The notes: generated by a model not told the origin, from the sequence alone. Counted from the first letter of the stretch, positions 39,561 to 48,188 are shown. The stretch: 64,000 nt of DNA from Bordetella genomosp. 10 (GCF_002261225.1 NZ_NEVM01000002.1:310001-374000), one strand, 5' to 3'. Program-made: numbers and translations.

Positions 39561-41174
39561 ATGTCTGCCGACCAGCCGTACGCCAACGCCGAAGTTGGCG
39601 AAGAATCGCGGGAACTCAATGCCGCCAAGGGATGGCATCCCGCCGTCGCCGCGACTTCGCGGGACCGGGGCGAGGGGCCTTTCGACCGCCTGGTGCTGCG
39701 CGGCGCCACCGTCATCGACGGCACCGGGGCGCCGCCGTGGGGGCCGGTGGACATCGTCGTCGAGCGCGACCGCATCGCGGCCCTGGTCAACGTGGGCACG
39801 CCGATGAAGGAGATCAATCCGGCGCGGCGGCCGGGCCCGGGCGATCAAGAGATCGATTGCCACGGCAAGTTCGTCACGCCGGGTTTCGTCGACGCGCATG
39901 CGCACATCGGCACGCCCTACCATTCGATGAGCGGCATCGTGCCGCCGGCCGACTACATCTACAAGCTGTGGCTGGCGCATGGCGTGACCACCATACGCGA
40001 GATGGGATCGATCAACGGCCTGGGGTGGAACCTGCAACAGAAGGAAGCCTCGGAGAAGCATGAGATCGCGGCGCCGCGCATCCTGGCGCATGCCTACTTC
40101 CCGGCGGTGAACGATCGCGTCAAGACCATCCATACGCCGGAGCAGGCGCGCGAGTGGGTGCGCAAGATCAAGGCGCGCGGCGCCGACGGCATCAAGTTCT
40201 TCGGCGCGCCGCCGGCCATCATGCAGGCCGCGCTGGACGAAGCCCGCATCCAGGGCCTGCGTTCGGGCTGTCATCACGCGCAGATGGCCGTGACGCGGGT
40301 CAACGCGCTGAAGTCGGCGCGCTGGGGACTGACCAGCTCGGAACACTACTACGGCCTGCCGGAAGCCTTGTTCGAGAACCGCGTGGTGCAGAACTTCCCC
40401 ACGGACTACAACTACGGCGACGAATACTTTCGCTTCGCGCTGGCCGGCCAGACCTTCATGCAGGCCGCGCAACCCGGCAGCGCCAAGTGGCGCGAGGTCA
40501 TGGACGCCTTCCTGGAGGCGGGCCACACCTTCGTGCCGACCTTCAATATCTACGACGCCAATCGCGACCTGATGCGCGCGCGGCGTGCCGACTGGCACGA
40601 CGACTACACCTGGAAGGCGATCTGGAAATACTTCCAGCCGCAGCGCGGCGGCCACGGCGCCTACTGGTATCGCTGGAGCACCACCAACGAAATCGAGTGG
40701 AAGCAGAACTACCGCCTGTGGATGCAGTTCGTCAACGAGTACAAGAACCTCGGCGGCCGCGTCTGCGCCGGCAGCGATTCGGGCTTCATCTTCCAGATCT
40801 ACGGTTTCGGCTTCGTGCGCGAACTGGAGCTGCTACAGGAAGCCGGCTTCCATCCCCTGGAGGTGCTGCGCGCCGCGACCTCGCAGAGCGCCGCCTTGCT
40901 GGGCCTGGAGGACGATACCGGGGTGGTGGACCCGGGCAAGCGCGCGGACCTGCTGGTGCACGACCAGAACCCGCTGGAGGACTTCAAGCTGCTGTACGGC
41001 ACCGGCGCGATGCGCCTGAACGACGACACCGGCAAGGTCGAATGGCGCCGCGCGCTGCGCTACACCATCAAGGCCGGCATGGTGTACGACACGGAGCAGT
41101 TGCTGGCCGACGTGCGCGAGCTGGTGCGGGGAAGCTGGGACGGCGACCCGGAGGGGCCGCCGCATGCACGCTGA
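39561..41174 (+). CDS. Amidohydrolase-superfamily metal-dependent hydrolase (second)
   Basis: The 537-residue product has amidohydrolase-type metal ligands: His113/His115 (DAHAH), Lys212 (GIKFFGAPPA), His238 or His239 (GCHHAQ), His262 (SEHYYG) and Asp406 (CAGSDSGF). An N-terminal and C-terminal beta domain (RLVLRGATVIDGTG; GKRADLLVHDQNPLEDFKLL) frame the barrel. The middle holds a long Tyr/Trp-rich insertion (about 265-400) not seen in the first amidohydrolase. A GAAGGAAT ribosome site precedes the ATG; an in-frame ATG at 39495 is less likely. It overlaps the CobW gene by 11 bp. Substrate unknown. Confidence 0.83.
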   Translation: MSADQPYANAEVGEESRELNAAKGWHPAVAATSRDRGEGPFDRLVLRGATVIDGTGAPPWGPVDIVVERDRIAALVNVGTPMKEINPARRPGPGDQEIDCHGKFVTPGFVDAHAHIGTPYHSMSGIVPPADYIYKLWLAHGVTTIREMGSINGLGWNLQQKEASEKHEIAAPRILAHAYFPAVNDRVKTIHTPEQAREWVRKIKARGADGIKFFGAPPAIMQAALDEARIQGLRSGCHHAQMAVTRVNALKSARWGLTSSEHYYGLPEALFENRVVQNFPTDYNYGDEYFRFALAGQTFMQAAQPGSAKWREVMDAFLEAGHTFVPTFNIYDANRDLMRARRADWHDDYTWKAIWKYFQPQRGGHGAYWYRWSTTNEIEWKQNYRLWMQFVNEYKNLGGRVCAGSDSGFIFQIYGFGFVRELELLQEAGFHPLEVLRAATSQSAALLGLEDDTGVVDPGKRADLLVHDQNPLEDFKLLYGTGAMRLNDDTGKVEWRRALRYTIKAGMVYDTEQLLADVRELVRGSWDGDPEGPPHAR

Positions 41175-42291
41175 CGCGCCGGACGGTGACATGGGACGCG
41201 GGAGCGCGGACGCCGCGCCCGCGCCGGTCGACCTGATCGTCCTGTCCGGTTTCCTGGGCAGCGGCAAGACCACGCTGCTGCTGCAATATCTCAATGACGC
41301 GGGCGCGGCCGACACCGGCGTCATCGTCAACGAGGTGGGCGAGATCGGCGTCGACGGCGCCATCGTCGCCGACGGCAGCGACGCCGTGCCGATGACCTTG
41401 CTGGCCAACGGCTGCGTCTGCTGCGCGATGCGCAGCAGCCTGGTCGATACCGTGGCCGCCTTGCTGGACGCGCCGCGTCCGGCGGGGCACGGTCCCTTGC
41501 GCCGCGTCATCCTGGAGACCAGCGGCGTATCGCGGCCGGGGCCCATCATCGCCGCGCTGGCCGACCCGGAGCTGGCGCGGCGCAGGCTGCGCGTGGCGGT
41601 GGTCAGCACCTATGACTGCGTCACGGGCGCGTTGCAGGCCGAGCGTTTCGACGAGGCCAGCGCGCAACTGGCCGCGGCCCAGCGCATCGTGCTGACCAAG
41701 CGCGACCTGGCGGACGAGCGGGAGATCGCGCGGCACCGCGCGGCGATCGCCGGCATCAATCCGCTGGCGGACATCGTCGACGAAACCGCGCGCGGGCAGG
41801 CCGCGCGGCGCGCCTTCGAGGACACGGCGCCGGCGCGCGACGCCGGCGTGGCGCAAGCCGTGGCCGCGCTGCGGGCGGCCGGAAAAACGGGTGCGGTGAC
41901 AGGTGTGGCTACGGGCGTGTGGCCGTCCGCCGGCCCGGGCCGGGAGGACGTGGCCGGTATCGCTCACCCGCGCATCCACGTGATGACCGCCGAGTTGATG
42001 GCGGGCGCGGCGTGGGAGGACCTGGCGCTGTGGCTGGACGACCTGTCGGCGTTTTGCGGCGAACGCCTGCTGCGCGTGAAGGCCGTGCTGCGGGTCAGCG
42101 ATTGCGACGATCCCATCCTGATCCAGAGCGTCGGCACGACCTTCAGCGCGCCGCGCCGGCTGCGCGCGGGCGACGTCGCGGACAATCTTTTCGTCATCAT
42201 CACGCGCGACCTGGACGCGGACGCCCTGAACGCCATGGCGGCGAATGCCGCCGTCGCCGTGCACGCGCCGCGCCGGCGCGTCCCGGCTTGA
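41164..42291 (+). CDS. CobW/COG0523-family GTP-dependent metallochaperone
   Basis: The 375-residue GTPase has a P-loop GSGKTT at residues 32-37, a GCVCC metal-binding motif (Cys84, Cys86, Cys87), an ETSGVSRPGPI switch region and NKxD-like TKRD (near residue 180). The CobW C-terminal domain runs from about 280. COG0523 proteins deliver zinc or other metals to specific client enzymes. It overlaps the second amidohydrolase gene by 11 bp, so the amidohydrolases are its most likely clients. It is not a cobalamin gene in this context, as no cob genes are present. Confidence 0.9.
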   Translation: MHADAPDGDMGRGSADAAPAPVDLIVLSGFLGSGKTTLLLQYLNDAGAADTGVIVNEVGEIGVDGAIVADGSDAVPMTLLANGCVCCAMRSSLVDTVAALLDAPRPAGHGPLRRVILETSGVSRPGPIIAALADPELARRRLRVAVVSTYDCVTGALQAERFDEASAQLAAAQRIVLTKRDLADEREIARHRAAIAGINPLADIVDETARGQAARRAFEDTAPARDAGVAQAVAALRAAGKTGAVTGVATGVWPSAGPGREDVAGIAHPRIHVMTAELMAGAAWEDLALWLDDLSAFCGERLLRVKAVLRVSDCDDPILIQSVGTTFSAPRRLRAGDVADNLFVIITRDLDADALNAMAANAAVAVHAPRRRVPA

Positions 42292-42365
42292 GGGTTATCT
42301 CCTATTCAGGCGCGTCCGCGCGCCCTCCACAATGGGCATCGATCGTTCATGGAAGGAGTCTGGGC

Positions 42366-43421
42366 ATGCAATCCTGGCAGCGCAATCGGCGTACGTTCTT
42401 GAAATCGGCGGCGGGACTGGCGCTGGCCCCCGCGCTGCCCCTGATGCCCCGCGTGGCGCATGCCGCCGGCGGCGACGTGGTGGTCGGCACCTGGGGCGGC
42501 GACTACCAGAACTTCCTCCAGCAGTTCATCGGACCGACGGCCACCCAACTGGGGCTGAACGTGGTGTTCGACACCGGCAACGCGGTGCCGCGCATGACCA
42601 AGCTGAAGGCGGAGAAGAACTCGCGGCGCGGCTCCATGGACGTGGCGCTGCTGGGCGACCTGGATATGTACGACGTGGCGCGCAGCGCCTGCCTGCATGA
42701 CGTGTCGGCCAAGGAGGTGCCCAATCTCGCCAATGTCTACGATCAATTCAAGACGCCGTATTCGATCCCGCACATCTTCAGCGCCATGGTCCTGGTGTAC
42801 AACCGGGAGAAGTTCAAGACCCCGCCCGATAGCTGCAACGTCGCGCTCGATCCCGCGTACAAGGGCCGCATGGGTTTCTCGGACATCCTGTTCAACTTCA
42901 ACGGCATCTTCGTCGGCCTGGCGGCCGGGGGCGGCGCCGGCAGCTTCGAGCCCGGCAAGAAATTCCTCGCCGAACTGGTCAAGAACCAGCCTCGCGTCTA
43001 TCCGTCCAACGAAGCCGTGGCGGCGGCGTTCAAGTCGGGCGAGATATGGATGGCCTGCATGTGGAAGGCGCGCGCGCTCCAGTGGCGCGACGCCGGCCTG
43101 CCGCTGGAGTTCGTGATTCCGAAGGAGGGCGCGATTCCCGTCACCTTCGAAGGCGGCCTGGCGCGCAACAGCCGCAACGCGGAGAACGGCTGGAAGTATC
43201 TCAACGCGATGCTGGAGCCCGCCGGCCAGTTGCAGTTCGCCAAGGCCATGGGCTACGCGCCGACGGTGCACAACGCGCAACTGCCGCCCGACCTGCAGGC
43301 GCGCGTCGGCTTCACGGAAGACGAGATCAAGCGCATCCACAAGTTCGACCTGAAGGCTCTGGTCGACAGCAAGAGCGACTTCCTGGACTACTGGAACAAG
43401 GAGTTCAAGGCGAAGCTATGA
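42366..43421 (+). CDS. PotD-like extracellular substrate-binding protein (second)
   Basis: The 351-residue binding protein has a strong Tat motif (RNRRTFLKSAAGLAL) and cleavage near AHAAGG. The mature start GDVVVGTWGGDYQNFLQQFI is typical of polyamine/opine/iron-type type 2 binding proteins. An AAGGAGT site precedes the ATG. The open frame extends back through the CobW gene in another phase, which I reject. It ends 25 bp before a strong terminator, so it closes the operon. It is the better candidate partner for the upstream permease genes, though this is inference. Confidence 0.87.
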   Translation: MQSWQRNRRTFLKSAAGLALAPALPLMPRVAHAAGGDVVVGTWGGDYQNFLQQFIGPTATQLGLNVVFDTGNAVPRMTKLKAEKNSRRGSMDVALLGDLDMYDVARSACLHDVSAKEVPNLANVYDQFKTPYSIPHIFSAMVLVYNREKFKTPPDSCNVALDPAYKGRMGFSDILFNFNGIFVGLAAGGGAGSFEPGKKFLAELVKNQPRVYPSNEAVAAAFKSGEIWMACMWKARALQWRDAGLPLEFVIPKEGAIPVTFEGGLARNSRNAENGWKYLNAMLEPAGQLQFAKAMGYAPTVHNAQLPPDLQARVGFTEDEIKRIHKFDLKALVDSKSDFLDYWNKEFKAKL

Positions 43422-43446
43422 GCGCCTGGGCATCTGAGTACGCATG

Positions 43447-43477
43447 AATGCGGCGCCTCTTGGGCGCCGCATTTTTT
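43447..43477 (+). terminator. Rho-independent terminator closing the putA block
   Basis: AATGCGGCGCC and GGCGCCGCATT form a perfect 11-bp stem with a 5-nt loop and a run of six Ts. It lies between the second binding protein (plus) and mntH (minus) and may serve both. Confidence 0.93.
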
Positions 43478-43508
43478 AGCGTTGCATGGAAGTAGCGTTG
43501 CATGGAAG
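43477..43508. repeat. Exact 16-bp tandem duplication
   Basis: TAGCGTTGCATGGAAG occurs twice in a row at 43477-43492 and 43493-43508, starting on the last T of the terminator. No coding frame is affected. Confidence 0.85.
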
Positions 43509-43539
43509 CGCACGGCCCCGCAGGACCCGCGCCGTTTTC

Positions 43540-44826
43540 CTACATCGCCTGCAACACCAGCAGATAGCCGTCCAGCCCGATGATGCTCACCGTCGCCAGG
43601 ATGGCCAGCGCCGCCCACGTGCCGCGCAGCGTGAAGCCGCCCATGACGTCGCGCCGCATGGCCAGCCACACCAGCGGCACCAGGGCGAAGGGCAGGGCAA
43701 GGCTCAGCACGACCTGGCTGAGCACGAGCAGGTTGTCGGGATCCTGCCCGCCGGTGGCGACCAGCAGGGCGATGGCGGCGCTGCCGGCCACCAGGCGGGT
43801 GAACAGGGCGCGCTTGCGATCGGACCACTTGCTGGCGCGAAAGCCGTTGGCCAGCACCCGGCCGGCCAGCACGCCGGTGATCGTGGAGCTTTGGCCGGCG
43901 GCGTACAAGGCCACGGCGAACACCACGGCGGCGCCCACGCCCAGCGTCTTGCCGATGACGGCGTGCGCTTCGTCCAGGCTGGTCACCGGCATCGGGCCGC
44001 CCGACAGCGAGGCCGCCGCGACGATGATGATGGCGGCGTTGATCAGCGTGGCGATGCCCAGCGACAGCACCGTGTCGTTGCGCGCGATGCGCATGGCCAG
44101 GCCGCGCGCTTCGCGCGGCAGCTCGCGCGCCCGGTGCGCCAGCGCGCCGGAGTGCAGGTAGAGGTTGTGCGGCATCAGGGTGGCGCCCAGGATGCCCAGC
44201 GCGATCAGGAAGCCGACGGGGTCGCGCAGGGCCTTCACGGGGCTCAGCGTGCCTTGCGCGACGGCCGTCCAGTCGGGCCGCACCTTGAACAGCAGGAAAA
44301 TGAAGGACACCGAGACGATGGCCAGCAGCACCGCGATGATGCGTTCGTGCCGGTCGGCATTGCCGCGCGCCACGGCCAGTACCGCGAAGGTGCCCGCGGC
44401 GGTCACCGCCACGCCGACCATCAGCGGCAGGTTGAACAGCAGGCGCAGGGCGATGGCGCCGCCGATGAGCTCGGCCAGGGCGGTGGCGAGGATGGCGGCC
44501 TCGCCCGCCAGCCAGGCCAGGCGCGCCAGCGGGCGGGGCAGGTGGCGGACGGTCAGCGTGGCCAGGTCTTCGCCGGTGGCCAGCGCCAGGCGCGACACCA
44601 GCACCTGGAAACCCAGGGCCAGGAAGGCGGCGACGAACACCACCATCATGAGGTGGTAGCCGAAGGTGCTGCCGCCGGCGATGTCGGTGGCCCAGTTGCC
44701 CGGGTCGATATAGCCGACCGCGACCAGCAGGCCGGAGCCGACCAGGCGGCGCAGGCCGAGCGAGACCTGCCTGCCGTGGGCAGAGACCGCTTTGTTACCA
44801 GAGAGGGCCAGGATGAATTTGGTCAC
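43540..44826 (-). CDS. mntH: Nramp-family Mn2+/Fe2+ transporter
   Basis: The 428-residue H+-coupled divalent metal importer has 11-12 membrane segments. The metal-site motif DPGN (YIDPGNWATDIAGG) is in the first helix, and LMPHNLYLHS with the family Met-Pro-His-Asn is in helix 6. I place the start at GTG 44826 (VTKFILALSGNKAV); the frame runs open to 44964 but that would swallow the promoter. Upstream are a good promoter, a Fur-like site and an 18-bp palindrome. Nearby osmC also fits a metal/peroxide response, but the two have separate transcripts. Confidence 0.92.
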   Translation of the reverse strand: MTKFILALSGNKAVSAHGRQVSLGLRRLVGSGLLVAVGYIDPGNWATDIAGGSTFGYHLMMVVFVAAFLALGFQVLVSRLALATGEDLATLTVRHLPRPLARLAWLAGEAAILATALAELIGGAIALRLLFNLPLMVGVAVTAAGTFAVLAVARGNADRHERIIAVLLAIVSVSFIFLLFKVRPDWTAVAQGTLSPVKALRDPVGFLIALGILGATLMPHNLYLHSGALAHRARELPREARGLAMRIARNDTVLSLGIATLINAAIIIVAAASLSGGPMPVTSLDEAHAVIGKTLGVGAAVVFAVALYAAGQSSTITGVLAGRVLANGFRASKWSDRKRALFTRLVAGSAAIALLVATGGQDPDNLLVLSQVVLSLALPFALVPLVWLAMRRDVMGGFTLRGTWAALAILATVSIIGLDGYLLVLQAM

Positions 44827-45210
44827 GGATGCCGCCGGTCGAGGTCTCCGGGTCGTTTGTATTCCCCGGGGGGAGGACCGCCTTGGGCGGTCTGCGGCAA
44901 ACGGCGCCGGAAAGACCAATTTGAGAATGATTCCTATTGTGAGTATTCCGGCGGAATCGGTCAACTAAATAGATATTTAGTCGGCGATTAAATAAAACTA
45001 TCAAGCGCCAGGGCGACCCCATTAACCGCCTATCCCGGCGTGGTGCCCGGACGCGCGGCCGCCTGCCAGCACAGGCGTACCGCGCCGGCAGCCCGTGTCC
45101 GCAAGCCGGATGCCGGCGGGACCGCCGGCCGGGGGAAGGGGAATCGATGGGGCGTTCGCGCCGCCGCGTCCCGCCGGCGGCTCGCGCATTCGCCCCGGGG
45201 GCCGGGACGC
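44827..45210. other. mntH leader and promoter region
   Basis: From 44827 to 44935 lies a leader of about 110 nt with a GACCGCC/GGCGGTC hairpin (44876-44892). The promoter and operator-like repeats are at 44922-44981. From about 45000 to 45210 I see only GC-rich sequence past the osmC stop, without a convincing gene. Confidence 0.45.
44922..44981 (-). promoter_or_regulatory. mntH promoter with Fur-like box and palindrome
   Basis: Read on the minus strand, TTGACC (44959-44964) and CACAAT (44936-44941) are 17 bp apart. A Fur-like 7-1-7 element (TGAGAAT-G-ATTCCTA, 44922-44936) begins at the -10 and extends downstream. ACTAAATA-GA-TATTTAGT (44964-44981) abuts the -35. Control by Fur/Mur or an MntR-type regulator is likely. 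Confidence 0.55.
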
Positions 45211-45633
45211 CTACGCCAGCTTGGCGTCCATGGTGATGCTGGCCTTCAGGACCTTGGAGACCGGGCAGCCGGCCTTGGCCTTGTTGGCGGCGGCCTCGAA
45301 GGCCGCGGCGTCGGCGCCGGGGATCCTGGCGACCACGGTCAGGTGCACGGCCGTGATGGCGAAGCCGCCTTCGGCCTGGTCCAGCGTGACGACGGCCTCG
45401 GTCTGGATGCTGTCGGCCTTCAGGCCGGCCTCGCCGAGGATATTGGACAGGGCCATCGAGAAGCAGCCCGCGTGCGCCGCGCCCAGCAACTCTTCCGGGT
45501 TGGTGCCGGGGGCATTCTCGAAGCGGGTCTTGAAGCCATAGGGCGCGTCCTTCAGGGCGCCGCTCTCGGTGGAGATATGGCCGGTGCCGGTTTTCAGGTC
45601 GCCTTTCCAGACTGCGGATGCCTTCTTCTTCAT
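45211..45633 (-). CDS. osmC: Organic hydroperoxide reductase OsmC
   Basis: This 140-residue peroxiredoxin-like protein detoxifies organic peroxides. It follows the E. coli OsmC pattern closely: STESGALKDAPYGFKTRFE, GTNPEELLGAAHAGCFSMALSN with the peroxidatic cysteine, and KAKAGCPVSKVLKASI with the second cysteine. It is monocistronic on the minus strand, divergent from the ornithine-cyclodeaminase-type gene. Ohr is the nearest alternative family, but the TESG and AHAGCFSMALS motifs favour OsmC. Confidence 0.92.
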   Translation of the reverse strand: MKKKASAVWKGDLKTGTGHISTESGALKDAPYGFKTRFENAPGTNPEELLGAAHAGCFSMALSNILGEAGLKADSIQTEAVVTLDQAEGGFAITAVHLTVVARIPGADAAAFEAAANKAKAGCPVSKVLKASITMDAKLA

Positions 45634-45796
45634 GCTGCTACTCCTATGAAGGGTTGCGCGGCCCGCGCGGAGCCGCGGAGGGCCCGGCTCCGCCAGGCGA
45701 AACCGGACTTTCCATCATATACCCGGTCCCGGGGATTCCTCCTGTAGCCGCGCGGGCGCGCCTTGGGGATAATCCCCCTGACCAGGAGGTAGTCAG

Positions 45797-46753
45797 ATGT
45801 TGCTTATCGATACCGAACAGACCCGTTCGGCGCTGTCTTTCGACGTACTCATTCCCGCCTTGCGCACGGCGTTCCAGCAAGGCGCCACCGTGCCCTTGCG
45901 GCATACCCACGCCGTCGCGTCCGGCGGCGATCACGGCACGATGCTGATCATGCCGGCCTGGAACGAGCAGGGATACCTGGGCGTCAAGGTCATCAATATC
46001 TATCCGGAGAACGGCGCGCGCGGGCTGCCCGGGCTGCATGCCATCTATACGCTGTACAGCGCGCGGACGGGCGTGCCGCTGGCCCATGTCGACGGCGACG
46101 TGGTGACCGTGCATCGCACCGCCGGCGCGGCGGCCCTGGGCGCGGACTACCTGGCCCGGCGCGATGCCCGCGTGCTGGCCATCGTGGGTTCGGGCCGCAT
46201 CGCCGGCCTGGTGGCGCAGGCCATGCGCGCCGTGCGGCCCATCGAGCGCGTGCTCGTCTGGAACGTGCGGCCCGCCGGCGCCCAGGCCCTGGCGGCCAGG
46301 CTGCGCGAGGCGGGCATGGACGCCGTCGCGGTCGCGGACGCGCGCGAGGCCGTCGAGCAGGCGGACATCGTCAGTTGCGCCACCTTGTCGACCGAGCCGC
46401 TGATCCAGGCGGCGTGGCTGCGGCCCGGCACGCACCTGGATCTCATCGGCAGCTTCAAGCCCGATATGGTGGAGGCGCATCCGGACTGCTTCCGCGGCGC
46501 CTCGGTCTACGTCGATACGGACGAAGCGGCGGCCAAGGCCGGCGACCTGCTGCAGGCTTTCGAAGCCGGCGCCTTGGCCCGCGGCGACATCCGCGGCGAC
46601 TTGCAGGCGCTGGCGCGCGGGACGGTGGCGGGACGCCGGCGCGACGACGAGATCACCATTTTCAAGGCGGTGGGCAGCGCGCTGGAGGACCTGACCGCGG
46701 CGGCGCTGGCATACGAGTCGGCGGGACGCGCCGAAGCAAAGCGGAAGGATTGA
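45797..46753 (+). CDS. Ornithine cyclodeaminase / mu-crystallin family enzyme
   Basis: The 318-residue protein has a Rossmann NAD(P)-binding GSGRIAG (131-137) and the family's DGDVVTVHRTAGAAALGADYLA segment. The family includes ornithine cyclodeaminase (ornithine to proline), delta-1-pyrroline-2-carboxylate/ketimine reductases, alanine dehydrogenases and iminosuccinate reductase. I cannot assign the reaction. Reduction of a cyclic or acyclic imino acid is the common theme, and it would fit the proline-related block upstream or the hydroxyaspartate-like genes downstream. An AGGAGG site precedes the ATG. Confidence 0.85.
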   Translation: MLLIDTEQTRSALSFDVLIPALRTAFQQGATVPLRHTHAVASGGDHGTMLIMPAWNEQGYLGVKVINIYPENGARGLPGLHAIYTLYSARTGVPLAHVDGDVVTVHRTAGAAALGADYLARRDARVLAIVGSGRIAGLVAQAMRAVRPIERVLVWNVRPAGAQALAARLREAGMDAVAVADAREAVEQADIVSCATLSTEPLIQAAWLRPGTHLDLIGSFKPDMVEAHPDCFRGASVYVDTDEAAAKAGDLLQAFEAGALARGDIRGDLQALARGTVAGRRRDDEITIFKAVGSALEDLTAAALAYESAGRAEAKRKD

Positions 46754-46800
46754 GGCAAAATCGGGGTATTCGCGCTGCCGCCAGTATCCGGAGCATTGCC

Positions 46801-48165
46801 ATGTCTGCAGCTTTGCCGTCGCGCCGCCGCGCACGGCCGTGGTGGATCGCCGCGGTCGTTTCGTTGAGTTGGGCCGCGTGCCTGTGGCCGGGCCCCGGCA
46901 TGTCCGGCGCCGCCCGCGCGGCGCCCGGCGACCAGCCGCCCGCCGCCGCGCCGCCCATGGTGATCGTGGGCGTGGACTTGTCCCTGACCGGCCACGCCAG
47001 CGTGTTGGGCCTGCAAAGCCGCAATGCCGTGCGCCTGTGGCCGGCGACGCTGGGCGGCCTGCCGGCGCGCTACGTGGTGCTCGACGACGGCAGCGACCTC
47101 GGCCGCGCGCGCGCCAACATGCGCGCCTTCACCGAAGCGGGCGAGGGCGCCGGCGGCGCGTCGAACAGGTCCGCGGATGCAGCGCGGGCAGGCGACGCCA
47201 AGGACGCGTCCGAACAGACGCTGGCCGCCGGCATGACCGGCGGCGACACGGCCGCCGCGCCGCCGCGCGCCGACGCCGTGGTCGGCTTCATGACCACGCC
47301 GCTGGCGCAGGCGGTGCTGCCCGACGCCGCGCGCACGCGCACGCCCTTGATCGTCCTGGCGGGCGCGCCCAGCCTGGTCACGCCCATGGACGCGACGCGC
47401 GCCTGGGTCTTCAAGATGTCGCAGAACGACGGCGTCATGGCGCGCGCGATGGTGGACGACATGGTGCGGCGCGGCTATCGCGATGTCGCCTTCTTCGGGT
47501 TCGACGATGCGTACGGCGAGGGCTGGCGGCAGGCCTTCACCCAGGCGGCGGCGGGCAAGCTGCGCATCGTCGCGCAGGAGCGTTATCCGCGCAGTTCCCA
47601 GGCCCTGGTGAGCCAGGCGCAGCGCATCATCGCGGCGCGTCCCGCCGCGGTGCTGGTGGCCGCCACCGGCGCCGATGCCGTGCTGCCGCAACGCACCCTG
47701 CGCGAACGCGGTTTCGGCGGCCAGGTCTACCAGACCCACGGCATCGCCACGCCGGATTTCCTCAAGGAAGGCGAGAGCGACGTCGAAGGCACGCTGTTCG
47801 CGGCCGGGCCGGCGATGTTCGCCCGCGCCTTGCCGCCGGACCATCCGGCGCGGCCCGCGGCGCTGGCTTTCGCCGATCTCTATGAGAAGCGGTATGGCAA
47901 GGACACGGTGACGCAATTCTCCGCCGATGCCTATGGCGCCTGGGTCTTGCTCGATCACGCCGTGGCCGCCGTCGTGCGCGCCGGCCTGCGTCCCGGCGAC
48001 GAGGCTTTCCGTGTCGCCCTGCGCAAGGCGCTGGAAGATACCCGCGGCCTGGCCGTTCCCAACGGCATCCTCAACCTGTCGCCCACCGAGCACCAGGGCC
48101 TGGGCGCCGACGCCGTGGTGATAGGCGGCGTGCGCGGCGGGCGCTACGTTTATCCCGCGAATTGA
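46801..48165 (+). CDS. Branched-chain-type ABC transporter substrate-binding protein
   Basis: The 454-residue type 1 periplasmic binding protein (Leu/Ile/Val family) has a signal peptide (about residues 1-40, ending near GAARAAP) and a mature start VIVGVDLSLTGHASVLG. Recognisable features are the VAFFGFDDAYGEGWRQAFTQAA strand-loop and FSADAYGAWVLLDHA. Residues ~105-150 hold a low-complexity Ala/Gly/Asp stretch not usual for the family. It begins 47 bp after the ornithine-cyclodeaminase-type gene, so the two may be cotranscribed. No permease or ATPase genes of this class are in the window. Confidence 0.85.
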   Translation: MSAALPSRRRARPWWIAAVVSLSWAACLWPGPGMSGAARAAPGDQPPAAAPPMVIVGVDLSLTGHASVLGLQSRNAVRLWPATLGGLPARYVVLDDGSDLGRARANMRAFTEAGEGAGGASNRSADAARAGDAKDASEQTLAAGMTGGDTAAAPPRADAVVGFMTTPLAQAVLPDAARTRTPLIVLAGAPSLVTPMDATRAWVFKMSQNDGVMARAMVDDMVRRGYRDVAFFGFDDAYGEGWRQAFTQAAAGKLRIVAQERYPRSSQALVSQAQRIIAARPAAVLVAATGADAVLPQRTLRERGFGGQVYQTHGIATPDFLKEGESDVEGTLFAAGPAMFARALPPDHPARPAALAFADLYEKRYGKDTVTQFSADAYGAWVLLDHAVAAVVRAGLRPGDEAFRVALRKALEDTRGLAVPNGILNLSPTEHQGLGADAVVIGGVRGGRYVYPAN

Positions 48166-48188
48166 AGCCTGGGCGTCGACCTGCTTCG

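Noticed and set aside
44827..44935. Manganese riboswitch (yybP-ykoY type) in the mntH leader
   Set aside because: The leader is GC-rich with a hairpin, but I cannot match the conserved core with confidence; a covariance-model search would decide.
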